Source: Ophiothrix spiculata (lineage: Eukaryota > Echinodermata > Ophiuroidea > Amphilepidida > Ophiotrichidae). From it: a stretch of DNA of 28,342 nucleotides. Shown piece after piece: positions 12,201-24,200 of this stretch. Below the pieces are notes generated by a model that did no database searches, had not been told where the DNA came from, and saw only the letters and a list, made by a program, of their open reading frames with translations. The stretch lies in the NCBI GenBank assembly GCA_000969725.1, contig JXSR01S005532.1; one strand, 5' to 3'. Within the stretch, counting starts at the first letter, position 1. The number at the start of each line of letters is the position of its first letter. The translations under genes and the position numbers were made by a program.

Positions 12201-15200
12201 TCCCTAACAGAATAAAATAACAATTAATCTCACAAAATCACACAAAATAGTCCAAATGCATCATCAACGAAAGTTATATGCAGGGACCAAATCGCTGAAC
12301 GGACAGCCACTCTTGCTATGGGCGTCATGAATTGGGAAGTAGGATATCCCCGGATTGAAAGCCTAGAAGTCACCCTTCCCTTTTCGATAGACTAGAAACA
12401 TTAAATTAAGAAATCAGTAAAAGAGACTAGCCTAGATTCCACTTATAATTAAAACGTATAGAAATGCTCTAAATAAAACTTAAAAGTGTAGTAAAATCCA
12501 AAAAAGTACAAAAATTTACACAGAATAGCTCATATTGACAGAGAATTAATTTACAATATTTCATTTTGGGAAGGTGGTGTGACTATCCTGTGTTTCCTAA
12601 ATCCTAAAATTTGTACCTCAGATGAATTTATTTATCATGGATATTTATTATGTTCTATGCCTTCCTCTCACTTTTCTCTTTGGCCATCGAATTGGAATTT
12701 GAGAGGAAGGTGCATTATATTCTAAATACGCATTGATCATGACTTTCATTTATGCACATAAACATTCCTCTTTAAGTGCATTATAGAATCCTCATGAAAT
12801 TGTTCCATATCCGCTTTTATTTTGAGCATCATGAGTGTTGGATCTACTTGCATCAGGCTTTTGAGATTAACTTTTAGTTTTGTTCTTATTTTCTATATCA
12901 AACCTTCCTCCCATTCTACTCTTTGGCTATCGAATTGTGGTCTGAGAGGAAGGATAACTTTATTCTTTATCATTCATTTAAATTATATTTGTCTAAACTG
13001 GAGACAAGGACTTAACAGGCCTTTGGCTTATTTTCTTGTTCTCCTCCACAATGTTTATACTTAGTAAATATGCAATTGTATACACACTGTATTTACATGT
13101 ATGTGGAAATAAATAAATTATGTTATGCTATGTTATGTTACAAAGCTCCTGAAGACAATTTAATACATATTAAAACAGAAACAATTTCATCAAAAATGAT
13201 TTCACAGATGTAGAAACACGATCTTGAAGATATGAAAAAGAAACACTTTTTTCACATCATTTTGTTTCGCCGCCGACAAAAATTAAAGTTGGTAAAGAAT
13301 TACAATTTTCTCCAATATTCCTCAAAATCATGGAAAACTACTGGTTAGTTATATTACTATAAACATAGTTTAACTAATAAATAAGGTATATTCTTATTCA
13401 AAAAACATTTGTATTGGAAGTTTGGAAAGTAATGGTTATTTTGAACACAATCAAGGCTACATTTTGTAACTATTGGACTCACTTTATATTAAACTTGTGA
13501 TATACATACCAGTTCTTTTTTCTTCTTGACATTTGGACTTGCAAAGGAATCATCCTTGTCATAGCCCTGCTGGTCACGTGGCGGATTGGCATCATAGGTG
13601 ACAATTCTGTCGATAATAAAACATCACATTTTAATCAAGAAATACAAAGCTGATTAATTTCATGGTTTTGAATGTCAACTAAAGAGTGCCTCTTCTTCAA
13701 AACAACCTCACACTATTCCAGAGGACAGGGCGCCGAGGTCATTAAAATATGTGACCTGCTATATTGAAAGGTATCTTAAGGGTCCCATCTAATAATAATT
13801 AGACAAATCACAAACACTCTAGGATTTTATTTTATTAGAAAAAAAAACCCTGGTTGTCTCATCTAGAAGCTGAGATTTTAAGCTTTAAAACTACACTTTG
13901 CTTTTGGTTGTTGGATGTTTTGTTGCAAAGTTACATGCAAATTGGTAAAAGGCACTGGGCTGAGAACTATGGTTCTGAGAAAATGTGTTTTAAAGTTTCT
14001 GCACTGAGTAAAACTTGAATTGAGAGATGATTTTTAGACCTTAGATATGATTTTAACTATGCTCAGCTTCAATGGCCCATATCACGTAATTTACTATGCC
14101 AACCTTAACATTTAAACGCATAAGGTACCCCGCACTTANNNNNNNNNNNNNNNNNNNNNNNNNNNNNNNNNNNNNNNNNNNNNNNNNNNNNNNNNNNNNN
14201 NNNNNNNNNNNNNNNNNNNNNNNNNNNNNNNNNNNNNNNNNNNNNNNNNNNNNNNNNNNNNNNNNNNNNNNNNNNNNNNNTACACCATATATAGGTACAC
14301 AAATCACAACCATATTTCAGGAAAAGAATATAAAATATACATGCCGTTTCAAAATGACGGCCAAATTACTAATTTTTGTTTTGGGACATCTTGATTTTGG
14401 CCAAAGTTTGAAAAAAAAAACACTTCCGGAAGAATTTTCAAATGAAATTTGGCTCAAATTAGGAGATCATCAATACATTGACATTGTTGAAATAAAATTT
14501 GGAAAAATTTACTCCGGGGCGGTTTTATGGGCAAATCAATTTTTTCCGCATCCAAAAATTTTAATTTATGCTAATTAGCTCGAAAACGACATTTAGGCTC
14601 ACTTATTGATTTATTAAGGTTGAAGGATCCTAATAAAAGTGCAATTTTTACAATTTGAGGTTTTTCATCAGCAGGAAACTGCATTTCTTAGCTTTGTTTT
14701 GCTTTTTATCCCATCCAAATACCATGTTCCGTTCAAAAGTCATAAATGTCAGCAAGGATTTGGCGAAAACTTGAGAACTTTTACATGTAATGTTTTTCTT
14801 TTGTATTTAAAATGTTCTCTGATTTTCACAGGTTGCTCCAAAACTTGATTCAAAGTTAAGAGTAAATGAATTCCTTTGCGGTACAGTAAAGGAATTCATA
14901 CACCATGAATGAATTCATACACTGTGAAGGAATTACGACCATACCTCTTATCCTGTTGCTGTGATCCGGCATCTAGATGGCTCTGGGTTTCATCCAATGT
15001 GATACCATCTGCAAGAAACTGCCTCTTGATATTGGCAATATCTGAATATGAGAAATCCATGTCTTTATCATCTGGATATATCTCGTAATACTCATCCAGC
15101 AAGTCTCTGTCATACCCTGAAAAAAATCATTGAAGCAGAGCATGAAGATGATGTCTATACCATATTTTGAAGGCACTGGATATATTCAAAAGTTTTGTGC

Positions 15201-18200
15201 ATTTAATCCTTAGCGCCTATAAGCGCGTATACCAGAATTTGTGCATATATATCAATTGTTTGCCCTGCACGCCAGTTCAGCGGCCTTTAGCACCTGTTTC
15301 AGAAACCATATGTGGACGTCTAGCAACATATGTTTTGCAATATTCAGTGAGTTTTGTTTCTACAAGAAGACATCAATCACTCTTAGAATGCATTACTTAT
15401 TTACACAAGGGAATTCAATAACTGGCCCTGGTCTTCGTAAATATGATCATTATTTTCACCAAATACGGCATTGCCCATACAGAAAAAGGTACCTTAGGGG
15501 TCAAAAAATGAAAATGGAGTTTTTGGTATGAGTAGAAAGCCTGTGGTCTCAGCTTTAAAATGACACCACAATCATGAGCGTAGAACATTCTGTTCTGGAC
15601 TTATGTGCAAAAATATTTTGGATGGTAAGCCTGATTAAAAAAAGTTTCTTCTGTAAAAAATAGGTAAGTTAGGGGTAATCACCAGCGGTGATTGCAGTTA
15701 GCTGACGATAATCATCAAATTTGCACAATTAGAATGTGTTTTTGCACATGACAAGTACTTTTCCTGACAGAATATACTGTAAAGATAGTACTTATCAGGA
15801 AATTGGAAAATTGACCTGGGGACCTGTTCATCACTATTTCCAACTTCAGCGGCCCGTATCTCAGAATTACTGTAACACGTCACATACGGTACCATGTAGC
15901 TTGCAATTGGTTTAATAATATTAATTTCTATTGTCAATATTACCATAGCAAAATATTTTCAATAATCTTTTAATTTTATTTCCTTTAAATCATATTTATT
16001 ATAGAAAGGTTGGTCAGATAGATATGAAAGATTGTCCAAAAGAACAGTCATGATCTAAGTGATTTGGTGAATAGCAAATCCCATTATGTTGGACTATTGT
16101 ATATTATTCAAACTCTTCAAATCTCCCCTGAAGCTATGTTTAGGCTTAGGTAAGCATAAGCACAGCAAAACAAAGGCTCACAGCAATTAAGATAGCAAAC
16201 CCGTCATTCGAAGAGTAGCTCCAAATTGCTCACCTAGAGCAATTGAGGAGAGCAATTAAGAAGAGTAAAACTCTGTAGCACCTTAAAAGACAGTCCGAGA
16301 TGGAGAGATCTGTTCTTTTTGTTTGCTTAAGAAGTTAGCATTGACAATCCCTGTGCACCATTAGCTATTTAGGTATGATCAACCAAACACAATGGGAGCT
16401 GTTGAGGAATAATATAATTTAAGTGTTAAAGTTTGTGAAAATAATCTGGTGTAGAACAAATGCTTGTGACAATTTCCTAATAACAACATTTACTGAAAAT
16501 TACCAGCTGTTTGTATATGCTACAAAAAAGTAACAATAAAACACCAACTACTGATAGCGTTCAAAGCACATACCTTGCTCATATTGTCTATCCCAATTCC
16601 GATCATCAAAGTACTTCTGATCTCTGTCCCTCTCATCATGTTCAACCCTCCTCCTGTCTACTGGTGGAGTTCGTCTTCTTACATCATGTACTCTGCTATC
16701 CGGTGGTGGAGTTGGTCTTCTTACATCATATACTCTGCTATCCGGTGAGTACCTCTCATAGCGTTGTCTGTCCTCCTCCCAGTCTTGTCTTCGATCCTCT
16801 TGGGAATAATGCCTTCTTTCCGGATGTCTCTCCTCCCATTCTTCTCCAAATCTTTTTGGCCCTCTTTCTGGTGGTCCTTCATCCATTTCTTCTCTGAATC
16901 TTCTTGGTCCCCTGTCTTCATAGTCCTGCCTGTAGTCCTGATCGTCTCTTCCTCTGTCATACCCATCTGAATACCTGTCTCTAGATCTGCCACGTTCATC
17001 CACCCATCTGTCCCTACTGTCTTGTCCACCCGGATACCGGTCTCTCTCCAAATCTCTTTCATTTACAGGATTCCATCTTGGGGACCTTTCTCTTCCGAAC
17101 TCACTTGATCTTTCCACTGATTTCCGATGAGTGTTTTCGGGAGGACCTCTTCCTGGAAATCTATTGAAATCATCATCATCAAAAGACCGACTTCTTGGAT
17201 ACCTATCTGGTGATCGCTTCTGGAAGCCATCATTATGATCTGGTGGGAGGGCTCTATCTTTAGGCATGTTCATGCTCCTATGCGGTGGTCTTCCAGAGGT
17301 ATTTGTATCTGGCTTGTGTTCCTGTTTTTCATCATAAAAATCATCATCATGCGTAATATTTTCTGGACTGTTGATATCCTCATATGTTTCCTACAGAATG
17401 GAAAAGAAAAAAAAAACACTGCTTATTATAAAATTTAAACAATAACTGAATTTATTACATTTCCTACAAATCAAATAGGTAGCGTTGAATACAAAGAATG
17501 TGTAGGAATTTACAATGACAACGCAAATACGCATTGCATTTGTATGAAAAAAACTATACTTCAAATGTTGTTTGCTTAAGATCATTATGATAGTTTTGAA
17601 GGAAATGTAAGATTTTAAAACAGCAAATTCTTCAAGATCAGGTTAAGGACACACACCACTAAATAAAGGCGTTCTGCCTGTACAGGGCATTGCGGGCTCA
17701 TGTATTTCGTTGACTCTCAAAAGTAAAAGCTTCAAAAATGGTGGGAATTTGATTTTAGATAAATAATTTCTTTATAATTATGTTCTGTGGTTCAAATATA
17801 GTCAAACTGGTTAAGATTTTCTGACATTTTTGAGAAATTTGAGAGCTTATTTTTAGTGTCTAGAAAAATGTTGTAGCGAGTTGGAGAAAATGAAATTTTG
17901 AGCATATCCTATGTTCGCAACGACCTAGCAAAAACTTATATATTTTTTAACTTTGTGAGCTCATCTACATCATAATCTCAAAATAAATCCAAGATTTGAG
18001 GCTACCAGTCGCTTTATAGCCAAGATATCTGCCATGATCTGGACGCTGTTTTGTATAGGAATGAATAGGAGATCTATTTTGTGGTGTGTGCTCTTAAGGT
18101 TGGTGTCAGCCCATCATTTTAAGGAAAAGATTTGGCTCCACCTCTACAACTATATCTATAAAACCATATTTGAATGGATTTGGTTCAGCATCGGTATGAT

Positions 18201-21200
18201 ATGGGAAATTATTGCCCGTGAAGTGTCATATCCAGGCGAACCATAGCTGAGCCTGGATTTGTCACTGAGTGAGTGGTAATTTTCCATATCATACCGAGGT
18301 TGAACCAATAACGAATTTATCATATCACTAATGCTGCTTTCATACTTGTGTAATTTTGTAACTTTGTCGTTGGGTAATGTATATTTTTTGTACACACTTG
18401 TCGCTTCCGGTTGCCGTTGCGGCAAAGCTACATGTCGCTGAGATAATCAATATCAGCAAGATATTTCCAGTTGAAATGAATTCAACTTGCAGAGCCATAT
18501 GAAGCGGCAAAGCGACATAACTACAAAATATCATCAACATTTTGTTTTGTCATTTTTGTAGCGACAAAGCTACATATTGCCTGGGGGGTGGTACTCAGAT
18601 TTCGGTTGGGTACACAGCCGGTGTTTTTGACTACCACCCGTTTTGTTAACCTGAGGAAGCGAAAAAATGCTACCCATATAGGTAAACCAATTTGACTTAA
18701 ACAACCGTTATCTAGACCGTTCAATACATTTGTTTACAATGTAAATTGCACTTTAAAAGCCCACTTTGGCAACCGATAGGTAAACCAAAGGAAAAATCGA
18801 TAAAAAAATGGTAATTTTTGAAAAATACAACCGCTATGTAAATCATTTTTCAAATTGTCGCGGGCCTTTTGTAAACCTGGGAGAATGCAACCGTTTTTGC
18901 CTGCGCGTCCGTACACCCACCTTTCGACTGAGATAATCAATATCAACAAAATTTTGTCGTCTGGCAAGATTTTTCAAATTGTAATGAATTCAATTTTCAA
19001 AGTGACATGAAGCGACAAAGCTGCAAAGCTCCAGAAGTGTGATAAAAAACAGACAATAGAACTACAAATCTACTAAGCTACAATAACAAGAAAGCACCAT
19101 TATAGGCAAAGCAAAAATTTATTGTACAAAGTAAACAAAAACCAAGGGTAGGAGTTGCATTAACAAAAAATGGGACCTTACACTCTGAATTTGTATTAAT
19201 ACTGTCCATTAATTTGTGCTTGGCCTATAGATACATGAGCAGTGGCTTTTGACTGCTTTTCTGATTTCTGTGAGGACCCCCGGGTGAGGACCATGCCCAT
19301 GTGAATCCTACAAGTTGGAGGATCTTTTGTTGCTACAAGTTTATGTCTAATAAGCATGATTCTAGTAGAAACGACAGTGTAATATTTTAGGAAGAACCCG
19401 TAAGATGATAAAGGGAAAATTAAAATCTAGAATGAACCAATCCTTCTTTTTCACCCATGCCCTTAGGTATATATCTTTATACTTGATTAGTAATATTTAT
19501 ATGGCAAACTGAACTGCACGTCATGATTTCTTCATGTCAGCAGATGAATTTAATTAATGTTTTTTTGATAATTTTTGGCACACCAATCAAGTCTGAAATT
19601 GTCAGTTTTAAAAACAAGAATTGACAATATAGTACAGCCCATTCTGGTAAAACAGTGAAGAAATTATCCTGGGTGGCAAATTATTTTGTAGAAATGCTTT
19701 GGTAAAATTTGGAAAGAATTTGTCAATGAATTTGGTTTTATTTGACCTAAATTTAGCATTTATTAAATGAAGAATTGAATACACCAGTACAAGAACAGCC
19801 CAACTCTGCCATTTGGGTCAAACTGAGTTATGCCCACCAAATCATTCTTACCACAGCAGACTTCCTGTGGTATAAAAGTTCCTGTGGTATAAAAGATGAA
19901 CCAAACTCTGCATTCTAACTGAACTTACATAGGCAACTAAGATCAAAATCTGTGGAATTGGGGTTTTCTTCCACGAATATTTAGTATCACATACATTATT
20001 ATTGGTATAGATAGAGAAGCACAATACAGGGTGCCACAGCACTCACTGTTGATCCAGTTTGCGGTATGGAAACATGGTGACTTACGGTGTCCCAATGATA
20101 GCTTACCTGAGACTGAGTCCAAGACTGTCAAAATCACATGGTGGCATAAGCCTTTAAAAATCTTAGATACAACTAATTTACTGATTTTGTCTAATTTTCA
20201 CTACATTCTCAGCTGTTTATTTCTTATTTTACTAGTGAAACATACATATTTTGTATACCATTACAAGAAAACTCAACTTCAGGGATTTAAATCTTCCCTA
20301 GTGTTGCCATGGAAATGTGAATAATATAAACACATGTGTTGTCAAATTGTTTTAGTTAATGAAGTTCCTTAGGACAATTAATTGATTGGTTGAGCAACTC
20401 CTATAAAAAGATATTCAGTTTTATCCTAAATAACTCAAAATAGTTTTGGTGGAGTTTCTTGTAATAGCGTATTCAATTAAGTTAAAAAATTTGTAATGCA
20501 AAACTTACCACCTTATTTTTACAGTCTTCCTCTAGATGTCCTGGTGTCTTGCAGGCTTTGCAGAATGACTCATGAGGGCACAGATTGGTCACATGACCTC
20601 TGTCTCCGCACTTAAGGCACAAATTGAAAGCATATGGTCCCAGAGGGCAGTCTTCAATAGGATGCCCCCGTTTACCACACCAGTCACAGACAGGGCATAA
20701 TTTAGATTCATGCCCCTTTTGTCCACACTGCTTGCATGATTTTGGCATGACCGGATTGTTGCACTCGCTGAAATGATGACCTGTCTCACCACAGTTAGTA
20801 CACAGGAAGTCTCTTTCGTAAGGTGCCAACGGCTGCGTCTTATTTACATTAGATTGTCTATTCTTGTCTTGGTAGAGCTGCTTGTTGCATTCGCTAACAA
20901 TATGACCAAACTCACCACAATTAGTACAAGCAGTGCCCCCTGAATTGTCCCCATAGTTACTTTGATACTGAGCACCAGGGCAATCTTTGGAAAAATGGCC
21001 CAAAGTATTACAGTTTGAACACAAAGTGTTCTTTGCAGGCGCTGGAACACTTCGTTGCTTTTTACATCGTCGTGCATGGTGCTTGGTCATTTTCTTTCCG
21101 CAAAATTTGCAGTTTTTCATTTTGAACCGTTCCCCTGATAGGTCGGGATGCAGAGTTACGCATTCGTTGGTCTTGTGGTCATCGTCGCCACATATCTTGC

Positions 21201-24200
21201 ACGGAACGGGCGGTTGAAATTCAGGATTAAACTGCGGCTTGTGAAAGGAGGCGTGGTATTCGTGACATTTTGCTGAGCGGTGACGTGCCTCGCCACAGTT
21301 TGAACAGGGAGACTCACTACCATCTTCTAAAAATGAGGACGGCTCCAAATTCATGTACATATCCAGCTGGTCTTGCAAATCCTGAGAACTTTATAGAAAG
21401 ATATAAAACAGTTTTTTATTTTAAAACACATATTAACTCTTACAAAAGATCAATGATTTCAATTCCCAATTTTATGCTAAATTTGAACATCATGGTAAGA
21501 GATCCACATCAGTGGCATAACTAGATTTCGATTGGTGGTGCACACTTTTTGGCTTTTATCGACAATGGATTTTTGAAGCCCAAAAGGTACATCCATTTTT
21601 TCCCCGACATACTTTTTGAAAACTGACAAGCAAAAAAAGGGTTTCTTATCTTTTTCTTGTCGTACAAGTCTAATTTCTTGCTAGTTGTTTAGTCAAAATA
21701 ACAAGAATTCAGCTGATTATCAAAATTTATTTATTTCTTCTTCTATTTTTCTAACAATATCAATATCATCTTGTACGACACAATTTGTACAGCTATTGGT
21801 AAACCCCTACAAATTTACCGACAGTGGCGTTTGGTGACCGACAAACAAAATATTGGTGGTGCCTGTCACTGTGCACCAACTCTGTTTATGCCACTGATCT
21901 ACATGTAAGGGGATATTGAATACCCCTGGTAATGAAAACTTTTAAATGATCATAGTAACAAAATCTATAAACATTTTTCACTGGTATTGGATTATAATTT
22001 AACATGTTATAAGAGCAGTAATCAATACAATTTTCTGATGTCGATAGGCCAGAATTTAAGAGAGGTCAAAGTATACTTTTAGGTTCCATCCAGAATTTTA
22101 GGGTTATGGTTTAGGCTTACGTTAAAGGGTATGTTTAGGTATAGAGTTGAGTCCTGGTTAGTGAGTTAGACTTTTTCCTTACAAGATTCAACAAGTCAAT
22201 AATATCAATAATGTTTCAGTGTATAAGCACTGGCAGCATAGTTGCACAATTTTGCACCATCAGTGCTGATCAAACTTGGTATATTTAATGTCTCTAAAGT
22301 ACTGACCCTTACAAAATTGATCTGCAACTATCCATATGTGATATATTTTCAATAAATTTAAGTGGAGTAACAATTCTTTAAAACACATGTCAGAATACAT
22401 GCAACCTAGAACTAGTATCGTTCCCCTGATCTCCCCTCCCACGGACCCAGCAATGAACCCGGGCAGCACGCTGGTATAAACTAAATTGAACAATATTGGC
22501 ATTTACAGTACTAGTATTTGAAAGTTGAGATGAATGAAAGCTGTTATTTTGCAAGAAATTTCAAAACGGTACAAACATTAAAGACAATACAGTAATTCAT
22601 TACAACCTTACCTGGAACTTTTCTCTGGTAAACTTGTTTGATCATTCACAAAACCGCTTGCTTTATTAGCTGTCATTGGAATACCAGGCGGAGTCTGTGT
22701 AAATAGGCTGGTGGTATTACTTGATGCCATTAACGAAGAATTGCCAGTTTGGGCTCGATTCAATGGGTTGGTATTGCCAAATCTGCCTGCTATCCCTGGT
22801 GTAAGGTTTGCATTACCAGTTGCCATTGCTGTGGGGTTCATATTTGGAGCCCAATTTTTACTCGCTGTCAGAGATTTAGACATATTTGGTAAAACACCTG
22901 TCACATACTTAGTTTGATTCATCATACTGGGCTTGCTTCCCAAAATTCCCATTTGATTCATGGCAGCCATATTGGCATTGCCTTTTGCTATAGCAAAAGG
23001 TTTCATACTAGCATTGTTTGCTGCGATGGCTGCTGCAGGGGTCATATTAGCACTGCGTCCTACCAAGGCTGCAGGCTTCATATTAGCATTGCTTGCCATC
23101 AGAGCTGTAGGGTTCATATTAGCATTGTTTACTGCCATGCCTCCATGATTCATATTCATATTAAAAGGCATCTGGGCCCCCATGAGGCCCTGGTTTGGAT
23201 TCACCATCATTTGGTTAGCACTCATCATCGTCGTAGTGCTCATATTGGCAAACTGGGCCCCTACTCCCATCTGTGCTGTGAGGCTAGCTGTGATAAGATT
23301 AGCTGCTACCAAAGCTGATGGATTCACAGTATAAGCCATCTGCGTTGCCAGGACAGGATTGGCCGCTGTTAAAGACTGTGCTGGTGTTGTTGACATAGTG
23401 GATGAGATTACTGGTCCGATGAATGATGGGTTCAAAGCAGTTTTAGCTGCTACAGATGTAGCGGACTTCATTTGCAACTGAAAAAAAGAGATATTGCAAA
23501 AATGATTTAATTAATAAACACTTAACAAATGTACCAAGTGTTTAAACCATGTGACGTATCACAGCAAAAGGTACCATAAGTTGGAAAACCATATTCTGAA
23601 ATACCTGCCGCTGAAGTTGGGAATAGTGATGAACAGGTCCCTGGGTCGATTTTCCAATTTCCTAATAAGTACTATCATTGTATATTCTATCAGGAAAATT
23701 ACTTTTCATGTGCAACACATTCTAAATGTGCAAATTTGATGATTATTTTGACTAGGTCCATTCCAGTATCAGCATATCATTCGGTAAATCCACTGTGCTG
23801 GTTCCCATGCTGCACACATGACCCAAGTTTAGTTGAAATCCATAGAAGTATGCAGAAGTTACAGGCAAATGTCAACCAAGATTCTTCTACTTTTCAAGCC
23901 AGGGGGATTAAAACTTGCAGTGAACGTGGTTACTGAAAACAAACTTGAGTCATGTGAAATGACTTTGTGCAACATGCACCTTGATTAAAGTTAGCAAAAT
24001 TTGGTTAGACCAAGTAAAACAAGTTTGTTTCCAGTAACCCTTCTTTACTAAGGTTTCTCTTGAGACTGTCTTTCATATCGACCTGTATCACTCACCTTCT
24101 TTTTAGGGCATTTGCGTATGAAATGTCCCTTCTCCCCACAGTAATGGCAAGTTCCTGCGGCTGCTGTGGAAGTACCAGTTGTGGTGGTACCACTAAGTGT

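Noticed and set aside
12822..13064. 80-codon plus-strand frame as a small gene
   Set aside because: Lies wholly within retroposon copy A and covers its hairpin box; no independent evidence.
14053..14578. Frames of 65 to 160 codons crossing the run of N
   Set aside because: Unknown bases cannot give stops, so the lengths are artefacts.
20031..20324. 97-codon plus-strand frame in intron 3 with a hydrophobic stretch
   Set aside because: No recognisable domain, AT-rich composition typical of chance frames, and no supporting signals.
20509..21388. Exon 3 knuckles as a retroelement gag
   Set aside because: Ten knuckles, clean splice sites in phase with neighbours and no adjacent protease or polymerase argue for a host exon.
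22711..23318. Plus-strand frames of 62 to 134 codons opposite exon 2
   Set aside because: Antisense of the 39-nt coding repeats; no motif and no splice signals.
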